From NCBI RefSeq assembly GCF_900411375.1, contig NZ_LS422985.1:23950-87949 (forward strand): 64,000 nt of DNA. Reading direction: 5' to 3'. How positions within the stretch are numbered: position 1 is the stretch's first letter; every line of letters begins with the position of its first letter. Source of the stretch: Lentilactobacillus raoultii (GTDB taxonomy: Bacteria > Bacillota > Bacilli > Lactobacillales > Lactobacillaceae). The notes under the pieces are model-generated. The model was not told where the DNA came from and searched no databases. It saw only the letters and a program-made list of their open reading frames with translations. Made by a program: the position numbers and the translations under genes. Positions 7,522 through 16,292 of this stretch are shown in pieces.

Positions 7522-8357
7522 TGTTTAGTTTTTTGGATATGATTAATCATTACCTTGGCTACTTCAATATTAATGTCGCGGTTAAGAGTCGAATTTACAC
7601 GGTTCTTGGCTTTTTGGGGAATTTGTATTTGTTTTACATTAGTTTTCGCTTTTTGCAGAACAAATACTATTCCAAGGGGGCATTGCTGCTGGCAGTTTCT
7701 CTGATTCTGTTTTACTTTTTGATTTGTAATTTCTTTTACTATTTCACAAAGAAACAGCCATGGTTTGATATCTCGCCAAAATTGGCGCGGATGCTTCATT
7801 TGCAACCCCATGAAAAAGAAATTCAAGCAAATTCTAAAATGGGTAACACAGTGATTCAGGAGCCTTATAATCGGAAAGACAACGCGGCAAACGGGATTTT
7901 TGACGAGCAGCATGTACTACCTGCCAAAATTGCTATTTCACCGTCCGAGCAGATGAATCTGAATCGCTTGGTTGCCCAAATGGAGCAGCAACAGCTTTTC
8001 CGGGCTGACTATAATGGGATGACGGATCGAAAGATTTATGAACTCTTGAAGATTAATGGTAGCAAGCCGATTTATGCGATTGGTAAGGGTGTGATGATGC
8101 CTTACTTTGAGATGAAACGTCAGGGTGATTCCTTGATTGTTTATGCGGGGATGAACCAAGCCGAAATCTATCCGGTGGGGTCGATCAAACGGGTTGGTCT
8201 TCAATCCATTCGGTCGATTGATTTATCGGATCTAAAACTCTATTTAGCGTCTGTTGAATTATTTGGCGGCCCCTACAAAGAAATTGGCCGGGCCGGCGTT
8301 TTGGAACATTCGCAGGACTATACCCTACGAGTGAGTGTGGCGTATAAAAAAGTATAA
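7521..8357 (+). CDS. Unknown membrane protein coupled to the stalk protein
   Basis: A 278-residue protein with two likely transmembrane segments (about residues 25-45 and 52-75), a short basic loop and a soluble domain of ~190 residues that probably faces the cytoplasm. It resembles a family of uncharacterised Lactobacillaceae proteins (possibly DUF6681; this needs a profile search). The soluble part has 'DRKIYELLKINGSKPIYAIG' and a C-terminal beta-rich half. No catalytic motif is visible. It overlaps the upstream low-complexity gene by one base (TAATG), implying stoichiometric synthesis, and is followed by a terminator, so the two genes form a closed unit after zur. Confidence 0.75.
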   Translation: MFSFLDMINHYLGYFNINVAVKSRIYTVLGFLGNLYLFYISFRFLQNKYYSKGALLLAVSLILFYFLICNFFYYFTKKQPWFDISPKLARMLHLQPHEKEIQANSKMGNTVIQEPYNRKDNAANGIFDEQHVLPAKIAISPSEQMNLNRLVAQMEQQQLFRADYNGMTDRKIYELLKINGSKPIYAIGKGVMMPYFEMKRQGDSLIVYAGMNQAEIYPVGSIKRVGLQSIRSIDLSDLKLYLASVELFGGPYKEIGRAGVLEHSQDYTLRVSVAYKKV

Positions 8358-8381
8358 ACTGGTTTCTTAGATGATTGCAGC

Positions 8382-8416
8382 AAAGTCGGAACACGTGGTA
8401 GTGGTTCCGGCTTTTT
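8382..8416 (+). terminator. Rho-independent terminator of the stalk/membrane pair
   Basis: AAAGTCGGAAC pairs with GTTCCGGCTTT (one G-U pair) across an 11-base loop and is followed by a T-run. Confidence 0.8.
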
Positions 8417-8429
8417 GTATGCGTTGATC

Positions 8430-8605
8430 CACACACTGGAGTAGGACTGCTTCGTGAATTAACCGCTTTTCTGCACACACTGGATTAGGACTGTTCCGAA
8501 AAGCAACACCGCTCCTGATAAGAGATCAATCTGAAAAATCCAAAGGCAGGATTTCTCAGATTGACGTCTTATTATCCGGGTGTTAACCGCTTTTCTGCAC
8601 ACACT
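8430..8605. repeat. Compound intergenic repeat with a long imperfect hairpin
   Basis: A perfect 23-bp direct repeat (starting TTAACCGCTTTTCTG, ending CACACACT) lies at 8459-8481 and 8583-8605, 124 bases apart. A second related repeat, CACACACTGGANTAGGACTG, occurs at 8430 and 8474. Between the copies is an extended imperfect palindrome centred near 8545, with GATCAATCTGA...AAATCC (8523-8541) against GGATTT...TCAGATTGA (8549-8564), and outer arms extending through AACACC and GAAAAGC into the right-hand repeat. There is no ORF. It looks like a repetitive extragenic palindrome or degenerate mobile hairpin. The 13-mer TTAACCGCTTTTC recurs in the terminator at 12729-12782. Confidence 0.65.
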
Positions 8606-8889
8606 ACTTTTCTTTTTTCCCCAATTCCTGTAAAATTGTAATACATTAGATTAATTTAACTGTTTTCTTTTCTTTTCACATTTTGGCTCAGCCATTGAAT
8701 CATTTTTCTACTTTTATTTGTTATGGAAAACGTGAGAAAGGGTCGCTATGAAGGAACATGGCAGGAAATGTTACATGTTTGTAAAATTAATGTGACAATT
8801 TTTTGACCTGATATCACTTTTAACCTAAACTGAGGGTAGATACATTCTTAGACAATTCTAATATTGTCGACTACTTGGAGGAAAATAAC
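8606..8889 (+). promoter_or_regulatory. Promoter region of the glnQ-type operon
   Basis: A sigma-A promoter is visible: -35 TTGACC (8803-8808), a 17-base spacer and -10 TAAACT (8826-8831). In the leader, GACAAT and ATTGTC (about 8853-8870) form a perfect 6-bp dyad around a 6-base loop, a possible operator or RNA hairpin. The rest of the ~280 bases is AT-rich with no ORF. Confidence 0.6.
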
Positions 8890-9630
8890 ATGGCAATGAT
8901 CGAATTTCAAGATGTCCAAAAGTACTACGGTAGCTTCCATGCGCTTAAAGACATTAATCTTAAAATTGAAGCTGGTGAAACCGTTGTGTTGATTGGACCG
9001 TCCGGTTCCGGTAAATCAACGCTGATTCGAACGATTAATGGCTTGGAAACTATTCAAGAAGGGAAATTAATTGTTAACGGCCAGGATTTAGCCAATAAAA
9101 AGACCGATATTAACCGAATTCGTAAAAATGTTGGCATGGTCTTTCAGCACTTTAATTTGTATGCCAACAAAACCATTATGGAAAATATTATGTTGGCACC
9201 CCGGATTGTGCTGCATCGAAATGAAGACGAAAACCGTAAAATTGCGTTGGAATTATTAGATCGGGTTGGCCTTCGAAGCCAAGCTGAAAAATTACCGGCT
9301 CAGTTGTCAGGTGGACAACAGCAACGAATTGCGATTGCCCGTTCGCTGGCCATGCGTCCAAAATGCTTACTATTTGATGAACCCACCAGTGCGCTTGATC
9401 CCGAAATGATTGACGACGTGTTAAACGTTATGAAGGACATCGCTCATGATTCTGATATGACGATGCTGGTTGTGACTCACGAAATGGGCTTTGCTCGTGA
9501 AGTAGCCAACCGGGTAATTTTCATGGATGATGGTCGAATCTTGGAAGATGACAGCAGTAAAAAATTCTTTGATGGTGAACCATCCAATGAACGTGCCCGT
9601 CAATTTCTTGGGAAAATTATTACACACTAA
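8890..9630 (+). CDS. glnQ: Polar amino acid ABC transporter, ATP-binding protein
   Basis: A 246-residue ATPase that powers amino acid import. Walker A is 'GPSGSGKST', the signature 'LSGGQQQR', Walker B 'CLLFDEPTSALD', and the H-loop 'VVTHEMGFA' is the characteristic form of the PAAT (glutamine/glutamate/aspartate) subfamily. An in-frame TTG at 8875 lies within the GGAGG site, so the ATG at 8890 is the start. It is first in a four-gene operon with a binding lipoprotein and two permeases. The substrate is probably glutamine, glutamate or another polar amino acid; sequence alone does not decide. Confidence 0.92.
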   Translation: MAMIEFQDVQKYYGSFHALKDINLKIEAGETVVLIGPSGSGKSTLIRTINGLETIQEGKLIVNGQDLANKKTDINRIRKNVGMVFQHFNLYANKTIMENIMLAPRIVLHRNEDENRKIALELLDRVGLRSQAEKLPAQLSGGQQQRIAIARSLAMRPKCLLFDEPTSALDPEMIDDVLNVMKDIAHDSDMTMLVVTHEMGFAREVANRVIFMDDGRILEDDSSKKFFDGEPSNERARQFLGKIITH

Positions 9631-9654
9631 AAACGCTGAATTGGAGGAGACATC

Positions 9655-10488
9655 ATGAAAAAGATCTTATCGAAGATTGGGTTGATGATCGCCTTATTGG
9701 TCATGGTGGTTTCACTGGGGGCCTGCAGTAAGTCGTCTGGTGCAAAACGCGATGTTCTAAAGGAAGATCAACAATCTAAAACGATTACCTGGGGTGTCAA
9801 GGCCGATACCAAGCTATTTGGTCTTATGGACGTGAAAGATAATCAAATTAAAGGATTTGAAGTTGACCTCGCCAAGGCGTTGACCAAGCAGATAATTGGT
9901 AAAAAAGGAAAAGCCCGCTTTATTCAAGTCACTAGTCAGACGCGAATGCCGTTACTGGCAAATGGGAACATTGATGCCATCATGGCAACAATGACCATTA
10001 CGCCGCAACGTGCTAAGCAAGTTGACTTTACCCGTTCATATTTTGATGCCGGGCAAGCGATTCTGGTTAAGAATGGTAGTCCCATCAAGAATGTTCGCGA
10101 CTTAAACCATAAGGGAGCGGTTGTTCTGGGCGTGGTTGGATCAAACTCAGTTCAAAATATTAAAAAATTTGCACCAAAGGCCCGCGTTTTGCAGCTATCT
10201 GATTATTCGCAGGCTTTAACCGCGTTGAAGTCTGGTCAGGGTGATGCACTGACCACGGATAACGGGATTCTTTACGGGATGTCAATTGAAAACCCGGGTT
10301 ATTCCGTTGTGGGCGGCACGTTTACCAATGAACCCTATGGGATTGCAACAGCTAAGGGTCAGCGGCCATTCCACAATGCCCTAAATCACGCGCTGACAAA
10401 AGTGGAAGACTCAGGTCAATATAACAAACTGATCTATAAATGGTTCCACAATGTTCGTGGCTTTGATATGAAGGGGGCAGAACGATGA
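9655..10488 (+). CDS. Amino acid ABC transporter, substrate-binding lipoprotein
   Basis: A 277-residue solute-binding protein of family 3 (GlnH/PEB1 type). It begins with a lipoprotein signal, with the lipobox 'LGAC' near residues 21-24, so it is anchored to the outer face of the membrane. The fold signature is 'GFEVDLAKAL' followed by 'GNIDAIMATMTITPQRAKQVDFT', the ligand-binding segment of family-3 proteins. The ATG follows GGAGGAGA. It lies 24 bases after the ATPase and overlaps the next permease by four bases (ATGA), so the components are co-translated. Confidence 0.9.
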   Translation: MKKILSKIGLMIALLVMVVSLGACSKSSGAKRDVLKEDQQSKTITWGVKADTKLFGLMDVKDNQIKGFEVDLAKALTKQIIGKKGKARFIQVTSQTRMPLLANGNIDAIMATMTITPQRAKQVDFTRSYFDAGQAILVKNGSPIKNVRDLNHKGAVVLGVVGSNSVQNIKKFAPKARVLQLSDYSQALTALKSGQGDALTTDNGILYGMSIENPGYSVVGGTFTNEPYGIATAKGQRPFHNALNHALTKVEDSGQYNKLIYKWFHNVRGFDMKGAER

Positions 10489-11123
10489 TAAGCATTTTTC
10501 AAAATTACGGTGGTGAATTGCTCACAGGACTTGGCCAGACGCTTTTGTGCAGTATTATTGCACTAATCTTCGCGTTGATTATCGGGTCTGCGTTTGCAAT
10601 TATGGAAACCATGCCAAACAAAGCCGCTCGAGTGATTGCCCGAGTGTACATTGAAGTTTTTCGAAATATTCCACTTTTGGTCATTACCATGTTTTTCTAC
10701 GTCGTTATTCCAATGTACGTTGTTAAAATTAGTGGCTTTGCGTCTGGAACTATCGGTCTAACATTGTACTCATCTGCATTTATTGCTGAGACCGTTCGTT
10801 CAGGAATTCAGTCAGTAGACCCTGGCCAAATGGAAGGTGCCCGGGCCAACGGGTTATCCTATTGGCAATCGATGCGTTACATTATCTTACCGCAGGCGTT
10901 TCGTTACGTGATCCCACCACTGGGCAACCAGTTTATTAATTTGGTTAAGAACTCATCGGTTCTAGCCTTTGTGGCCGGATTTGATTTGATGTATCAAGCA
11001 AATGTGATTGCATCGGATTCCTTACAGAGTATGAGCACATACCTATGTGTTGGTTTATTGTACTTGGTCTTGACGCTGCCACTGAGTTACTACATGCGTT
11101 ATCTGGAAAAAAAATTAGCTTAA
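10485..11123 (+). CDS. Amino acid ABC transporter permease (first)
   Basis: A 212-residue inner-membrane permease of the HisM/GlnP type with about five transmembrane helices. The EAA loop that contacts the ATPase is visible as 'QMEGARANGLSYWQSMRYIILPQAFR'-like sequence near residues 110-140. The start overlaps the binding-protein stop by four bases. With the next gene it should form the heterodimeric membrane channel. Confidence 0.9.
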   Translation: MISIFQNYGGELLTGLGQTLLCSIIALIFALIIGSAFAIMETMPNKAARVIARVYIEVFRNIPLLVITMFFYVVIPMYVVKISGFASGTIGLTLYSSAFIAETVRSGIQSVDPGQMEGARANGLSYWQSMRYIILPQAFRYVIPPLGNQFINLVKNSSVLAFVAGFDLMYQANVIASDSLQSMSTYLCVGLLYLVLTLPLSYYMRYLEKKLA

Positions 11124-11138
11124 GGGAGGAATGACGAT

Positions 11139-11846
11139 ATGTTAACTGTATTGGGTGCTTATTCATGGGTTAATATCAAGTTCCTTCTAGAGGGAGCCTG
11201 GGTAACAATTTTGGTCTCCGTTTGTTCGATTGCCTTGAGTTACATATTTGGTGTAATTTTAGGGGTTGTGCGTTACGTTAAGATTAAATACTTGTCAGCC
11301 GTCGTTGGCTTTGTTATTGATATTATCCGTAATTTACCATTGATTTTGATTATCTTCTTTACCTACTTCGGCTTGCCACATTTAGGCTTTAAACCTGATC
11401 CGATTTGGGCGTCGGTGATTGCCATGGCGGTTTTTGAATCCGCAATGGTAGCGGAAATTGTGCGAGCCGGAATTGCCTCGATTCCAGTTGGCCAAATGGA
11501 AGGTGCCCGGGCTAACGGGTTATCTTATTGGCAGGCTTTAAGATATATCGTTTTGCCACAAGCAATTCGAAATATGATTCCGGCAATTGTCAGTCAATTT
11601 ATCTCGTTAGTGAAGGATACGTCTTTGGCCACAATCATTGTCTTGCCTGATTTGATGAATCATGCGCAAATCATTTATGGTCAAAATACGAACTATACGA
11701 TTCCAATGTTTTTAGCACTAGCGGTGATGTACTTTATCGTTTGCTACTCGCTGTCACTGTTCTCGAAATACCTTGAGAATCGAATTGGTGGCGGTAAGAA
11801 GAAATCCAAGGTTGATGAAGCTGCTGAGAATGCCAGTGATGCTTAA
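11139..11846 (+). CDS. Amino acid ABC transporter permease (second)
   Basis: A 235-residue permease paralogous to the preceding one, with the same EAA loop block ('GQMEGARANGLSYWQALRY') and about five transmembrane helices. It ends in a Lys/Ala-rich cytosolic tail absent from the first permease. The ATG follows GGGAGGAATGACGAT. It closes the operon; a terminator follows 26 bases after the stop codon. Confidence 0.9.
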   Translation: MLTVLGAYSWVNIKFLLEGAWVTILVSVCSIALSYIFGVILGVVRYVKIKYLSAVVGFVIDIIRNLPLILIIFFTYFGLPHLGFKPDPIWASVIAMAVFESAMVAEIVRAGIASIPVGQMEGARANGLSYWQALRYIVLPQAIRNMIPAIVSQFISLVKDTSLATIIVLPDLMNHAQIIYGQNTNYTIPMFLALAVMYFIVCYSLSLFSKYLENRIGGGKKKSKVDEAAENASDA

Positions 11847-11871
11847 TTAATGATTATTTCAACGCACAAAT

Positions 11872-11920
11872 AAAATGAGATTAGCAACCACGTGCAGAGT
11901 GATTACTAATCCCATTTTTT
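11872..11920. terminator. Terminator between the glnQ operon and mgtC
   Basis: AAAATGAGATTAG pairs with CTAATCCCATTTTTT, with A/T-rich flanks on both sides, so it can act on both converging transcripts. Confidence 0.8.
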
Positions 11921-11932
11921 GTTTGCTGCCAC

Positions 11933-12619
11933 CTAATCAATTACTTCAATTTCCTGAACATCGGTAAATTCAGTCATCTTTTTGACAAATTCATTGGGAC
12001 TAATCCGTTTCTTTAACCGAATGGTCACACCAAGGGTAAAGGAAGCCGGATCGTATTTTAAAATACGCATTTGAATATTCAGACTGCCAAGGGCTTTTAG
12101 TCGGTCCGGTAATTGATCCATTTCGATTAGTTGACCACGCAGGGTAACCTGTAGTCGCAATAAGGAGCGATTTGGGTAGCGTTTTAGGGCTCGAATCCGT
12201 CTGACAATCGTTTGGGTGACTAGAATGCAGAGTGTCCCGGCAATGCCGATGATGTACATGTCTGCTCCGATCGCCAACCCAATTGCGGCAGTGGCCCAGA
12301 GACCGGCAGCCGTTGTTAAACCATCAATTTGGTGATTGCGGGTCATAATAGCCCCGGCACCGATGAACCCGATCCCGGTGACAACGCCGGCAGCGATCCG
12401 TGAGGGGTCGACGCCGATAATTCGGGTATGGCCGGCCAGGTCAAAGAAACCATATTTGGAAATAATCATGAAGAGCGCAGAGCCAACTGCCACTAACATA
12501 TGGGTTCGAATCCCAGCAGTTTTCAGGCGGGCCTTTCGTTCAAAACCTACCAGACCACCACAGATTGCGGCCACTAATAAACGGCCAATCCACTCTAATT
12601 GATAGAGGATAAAGGACAT
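11933..12619 (-). CDS. MgtC/SapB family membrane protein
   Basis: A 228-residue membrane protein with four to five N-terminal transmembrane helices and a C-terminal soluble ACT-like domain (about residues 145-228). Family features include 'GGLVGFERKARLKTAGIRTHMLVAVGSALFM' near the start (the conserved R-K...AGIRTH block) and 'ITGIGFIGAGAIM'-like sequence. In pathogens MgtC modulates F-type ATP synthase and Mg2+ homeostasis; the lactobacillus role is unknown. The ATG at 12619 follows AAGGTGATGCC. It stands alone between two terminators. Confidence 0.87.
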   Translation of the reverse strand: MSFILYQLEWIGRLLVAAICGGLVGFERKARLKTAGIRTHMLVAVGSALFMIISKYGFFDLAGHTRIIGVDPSRIAAGVVTGIGFIGAGAIMTRNHQIDGLTTAAGLWATAAIGLAIGADMYIIGIAGTLCILVTQTIVRRIRALKRYPNRSLLRLQVTLRGQLIEMDQLPDRLKALGSLNIQMRILKYDPASFTLGVTIRLKKRISPNEFVKKMTEFTDVQEIEVID

Positions 12620-12728
12620 GGCATCACCTTCTTTTAATTGAATTTATTTGGAACATAAGAGTATCCTGTTGTCTATTATAAAATGGGTTGTCAAATAAAT
12701 ACCAAAAAGAAATCTGCATTATAAGATT

Positions 12729-12782
12729 AAAAAACGTGATCTGATAGCCGGTTGATTAACCGCTTTTCAGATCACGTTTTTT
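12729..12782. terminator. Strong bidirectional terminator
   Basis: AAAACGTGATCTGA pairs perfectly with TCAGATCACGTTTT, with A- and T-runs on both sides. The loop contains TTAACCGCTTTTC, the same 13-mer found in the repeat element at 8459 and 8583. Confidence 0.85.
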
Positions 12783-12805
12783 AATTAAGTGTCACAAATC
12801 AACTA

Positions 12806-14479
12806 TTACCAGTGCCAGTGCCAAATCCAATCCCAGTCTGGTAAGCATGAATGGTGATGCTTGTGAGCATGATGTTCATGATAAACGTTGACTAGGGTCA
12901 CTTGGTGATTAACCGGCGTTCGTTGACCCGGCGTAGTGGTTTGGTAATCATGAGGAACTTGTGGTTCTGCCACAGTATAAGTGTAAGCTTGACCCGCCTG
13001 ATCGTATTGGGGCAGATTGTTAAATGTTGCGGTGTAGTCATTGCAGCTATTTAACCAAAGATCTCGATAAGGATTACCATTTCGGTAAAGGACAACCCTG
13101 ACATCAGGGGTTACTTTAAGAAACGGCACGTTCTGCCACTGCTTGGTAACTTTAACATAGGTAAAGCAATTCTGCTTTTTGAATGTATTGGTCAGTGTGA
13201 CATTCCCGTTTGAATCGGGGGCAATCGGCTGATTTTGATTATTTGATTGGTAGCCGGTTGGCACACTGGCTTCATTAACTGTGTATTTAATCAAATGACC
13301 GTCTTTGGCGTACTTCTCCAAGCCGGTGAAACTGCCTTTATAAGAGTTGCCAGTGTTTAGAGCAACGGTTTTGCCAGTATCTTGGCCATCAGCATATAAT
13401 TTTGCCGTCACGGCTGGTGTTTTAACGTTGGTTGGGACGTTTTGCCAAACCTTTTGAACATTAAGATTGGTTGTTTGGTCGACATGATTCCCGTTGGCAG
13501 ACCCTTTACCCATGGTTAAAACAACCGTCTTGGTATTGGACGTTTTAACCGAGGTGCCGGTCTTGGAATTAGTGACATCGGTAGCCGTCAGCGCAGCGGT
13601 ATTGGGTAAATCTAATTCCTGACCCGCCGTACTGTATGCATTGTCGTTACTGATATTAGTGGTTGACATGATGTTGATGGCTTTATCCAAGGTTTGGTGC
13701 CATTGAAATTTAAAACCGGTTGAAGTGGCTTGGACACTATAATAACTCGTTGGAATGGTTTGTCCAGTCGCATTATCGGTCACGTAAATTGAGCTGGGAT
13801 TCATGCTTTGAGCCGAAGTGTTACCGAGATTGTCGTTAACGACCACGTTATTCAGTCGATGGTTATTAGGGTTAACCAAGACTTGCCACGTGACTTGAGA
13901 CAATGTGCCGTTTGGGCGGACAGACTCATTTTTAGCCCAGCCGTTTTTAGCAAGAAAAACAGTCGCCCCGTAGCTCGGCGTGAATTGGCGACTACCAGTG
14001 ACTGAAAACTGGAGAGAGCCGCTGCGGTTTTGATTATACTTAGACCAGTAAGTTGCGTTGGTAAAAGTTAATTGCCCAGTTGATGTGTTGGGATCGGCTG
14101 AAAATTCACCAACGGTTTCGTTCGTATTGGCAGCCTTTACTGGAAACTTTTCCGGCGTTCGGAAACGGGCACCCGTTGGTAGTGTTAATTTAGCGGTATC
14201 GCCGTCATTGATTTGGACGCCGTTAGCAACTTTAAAGTGATAGGTTAACTGATGAACCGGGCCGGCATACCATTCGGAAGACGTGGTAGGTGACACTGTG
14301 TTGCCGTCTTCTTGGGCATCGGTTGCCGAAAGGCCTGTGACTTTAGCACTTAAATCAGCCGCATTTGCTCGTTGAGGACTGGCAGCTAGTCCAAAGAAGC
14401 AAAGGGCAACAGTTAAAGTCACCAGTAACCCAAAATGCTGACCGACAAAGCGTCGGATTTTAACCCAAAAATCATTCAA
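12806..14479 (-). CDS. Cna/SdrG-type surface adhesin with His/Trp-rich C-terminus
   Basis: A 557-residue exported protein. A long signal peptide ends at 'QRANAAD' (about residue 41). Residues ~45-335 are beta-rich and resemble tandem immunoglobulin-like ligand-binding domains of collagen/fibrinogen adhesins. Two Cna_B domains follow (about 340-435 and 440-535); each keeps the Lys ('VQKVW', 'VTKQW'), Glu ('VNEASV', 'VAEPQV') and Asn ('LTNTF', 'LVNVY') that form self-protecting isopeptide bonds. There is no LPXTG signal; it ends in 'HEHHAHKHHHSC' then 'LPDWDWIWHWHW'. The start is a TTG at 14479 after GGAGGG; an upstream in-frame TTG overlaps that site. The attachment mode is unknown. Confidence 0.82.
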   Translation of the reverse strand: MNDFWVKIRRFVGQHFGLLVTLTVALCFFGLAASPQRANAADLSAKVTGLSATDAQEDGNTVSPTTSSEWYAGPVHQLTYHFKVANGVQINDGDTAKLTLPTGARFRTPEKFPVKAANTNETVGEFSADPNTSTGQLTFTNATYWSKYNQNRSGSLQFSVTGSRQFTPSYGATVFLAKNGWAKNESVRPNGTLSQVTWQVLVNPNNHRLNNVVVNDNLGNTSAQSMNPSSIYVTDNATGQTIPTSYYSVQATSTGFKFQWHQTLDKAINIMSTTNISNDNAYSTAGQELDLPNTAALTATDVTNSKTGTSVKTSNTKTVVLTMGKGSANGNHVDQTTNLNVQKVWQNVPTNVKTPAVTAKLYADGQDTGKTVALNTGNSYKGSFTGLEKYAKDGHLIKYTVNEASVPTGYQSNNQNQPIAPDSNGNVTLTNTFKKQNCFTYVKVTKQWQNVPFLKVTPDVRVVLYRNGNPYRDLWLNSCNDYTATFNNLPQYDQAGQAYTYTVAEPQVPHDYQTTTPGQRTPVNHQVTLVNVYHEHHAHKHHHSCLPDWDWIWHWHW

Positions 14480-14778
14480 TCTACATCCCTCCAAATTTCT
14501 AAGACAGCCAATGTGTCATGAGAATCAATATAAGGACCCACACAACTAATTAACCCCATTGATTATTTTACCTGTTTGAGTGATTTAACAATAACGATTC
14601 ACATGACTTGGTGTCTTGAGTTACTTCCATGTTATCTTTGGATAAAATGAAATTCAATATATTTAAGTAAGCAGGTAATTATTGGAAAGCGGATGGTGCC
14701 TGTCATGCCGGTCTTTATTTGGTTTCGAAAAAATTTAAATTAATTCTCGGGTACGAATTTCTAAAATCTAACTTTGAG
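14480..14778. other. Intergenic region upstream of the adhesin
   Basis: About 300 AT-rich bases. The GGAGGG site for the adhesin lies at its left edge. A minus-strand TAAAAT near 14570 could be a -10, but no good -35 is at the right distance. No ORF or RNA gene seen. Confidence 0.4.
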
Positions 14779-14829
14779 CAAAAAAAGCGTTGGCGATAAA
14801 TCGTTATTTAACGATTACCGCCAACGCTT
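14779..14829 (-). terminator. Terminator of the APC permease gene
   Basis: On the minus strand AAGCGTTGGCG pairs with CGCCAACGCTT, with an inner ATCGTTAAATAACGAT hairpin, and ends in TTTTTTT. Confidence 0.85.
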
Positions 14830-14851
14830 GGAGTTGATTATTTATTAAGTT

Positions 14852-16252
14852 TTAACCGTTACTTTTAACTTGGTTATCTTCAAGCGAGTCGTCCTCCTCA
14901 ATAGGAGCATCTTCGTTTTGCGGTTCAACGATCCCGTGTTTTTTAGTTTCATAATAGAAAACAGGAACACCAACGAGAACGAACACAAAAGACGTCAAAA
15001 CCCCTGGTAAGTCGGAAATAATCTCACTGATAATCACAAAGAGTGAGCCGCCAATTGCGACAATGGGCGTCAGCGGGAAGAATGGCGTTGAGAAGACCCG
15101 GTGCTGGCCAGAATTGCGTTTTCTGAGAAGAAAGACGCCGACAAACGCCATTACGTAAAAGCAGTAAACGGTAAAGATACAGAGTTCAGACAGCCGATCC
15201 GCGTTGGAAAAGACAATCATGATTGCCACGATAACTAATTCTGCAATAGTTGAGAAGATTGGCGTGTGAGATTTCGGATGTAAGTAGGCTAACGTCTTTG
15301 AGAACGGTAATTGGTTGCGTTTAGCCATAGCATACATAATTCGTGGGAACGTCATGATTTTACCGTTCATACAGCCGACAATGGAAATGATAATCCCAAT
15401 GCTCAAGATTTTACCGCCGATTTCACCAAATGCGGTTGTGGCAATGAACGGAATGGCACCGGTGCCCATACTGTGGATTTTTTCAGCTGGAATGGCGCGA
15501 TAAACACCGTAGGAAACCAACATATAGATGGCTAAAACAGACAAGATCCCAAACGTAATGGCTTGGGGCAGTCGTTTTCGAGGATTCTTAATTTCACCAC
15601 CTAAATTGGCGATTAAGATCCAGCCGTCAAAGGCAAATAGGGTTGCCAGAATGGCGACACCAAAATTGCCGGCAGATTGATGGACTTCAGAAATGCTTTG
15701 ACCCAGGGCACCCTGTTTGCCAAAGAATAAGCCAAAGATAATTAAAGCGGCCACTGGGACAAGTTTACACAAAGTGGTAATAATCGCAAAGGTAGCACCG
15801 TAGCGGTTAGAGAAAAGATTTAAAATCCCCACTAAAATGACGGTGCCAATTGCGATTAATGCGTTGTATCGACTGGGAAAACCGAAGAAATCTGATAAAA
15901 GAATCGCTAAGTAGGCGCCCAGTGAAGCAATCATGGCCGGACCATAAATAATAATCTGCATCCAACCGGACAGGAAGCCCCAAATTCGACCATAAATTTT
16001 TTCCATGTAGACGTAGAGGCCGCCGGTTTCAGGCATTTGTGAGGCGATTTCGGCAATCGTCAGGCCAGCGGTAATGGTGAGGACCCCACCCGCCAACCAA
16101 GCTAACAGGCCCATGGTAGTGGAACCGGCATCATCCAAAACGGCAGATTGACGAACGAAAACACCGGCGCCGATAATCGTTCCGATTACCAGCGATAACG
16201 CTGACCAAAGGCCAAGGTCTCGATCAAGCGACACTTCTTTTTGTTGCTTCAT
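14852..16252 (-). CDS. APC-family amino acid permease (SteT/LAT-like)
   Basis: A 466-residue transporter with twelve predicted transmembrane segments. The N-terminal 'LGLWSALSLVIGTIIGAGVFV' is the APC consensus first helix with the unwound G-A-G substrate site. 'MPETGGLYVYMEKIYG' and 'FAFDGWILIANLGGEIKNPRKRLP' match the L-type/serine-threonine exchanger branch (SteT). The C-terminus is acidic and cytosolic. The ATG at 16252 follows AGAGAGGAAG. It is monocistronic with its own terminator. The substrate is probably a neutral amino acid, taken up or exchanged; this is inferred from the subfamily. Confidence 0.87.
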   Translation of the reverse strand: MKQQKEVSLDRDLGLWSALSLVIGTIIGAGVFVRQSAVLDDAGSTTMGLLAWLAGGVLTITAGLTIAEIASQMPETGGLYVYMEKIYGRIWGFLSGWMQIIIYGPAMIASLGAYLAILLSDFFGFPSRYNALIAIGTVILVGILNLFSNRYGATFAIITTLCKLVPVAALIIFGLFFGKQGALGQSISEVHQSAGNFGVAILATLFAFDGWILIANLGGEIKNPRKRLPQAITFGILSVLAIYMLVSYGVYRAIPAEKIHSMGTGAIPFIATTAFGEIGGKILSIGIIISIVGCMNGKIMTFPRIMYAMAKRNQLPFSKTLAYLHPKSHTPIFSTIAELVIVAIMIVFSNADRLSELCIFTVYCFYVMAFVGVFLLRKRNSGQHRVFSTPFFPLTPIVAIGGSLFVIISEIISDLPGVLTSFVFVLVGVPVFYYETKKHGIVEPQNEDAPIEEDDSLEDNQVKSNG

Positions 16253-16292
16253 GATAGTTCTTCCTCTCTATTGTGACTTAATTTAGTTGAAA

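Noticed and set aside
12500..12520. tRNA-like T-arm (GGTTCGAATCC)
   Set aside because: It lies inside the mgtC coding sequence; no acceptor stem, D-arm or anticodon arm is found around it.
15311..15535. Small His/Asn-rich ORF inside the APC permease gene
   Set aside because: Antisense to a conserved transmembrane region, no start signal.
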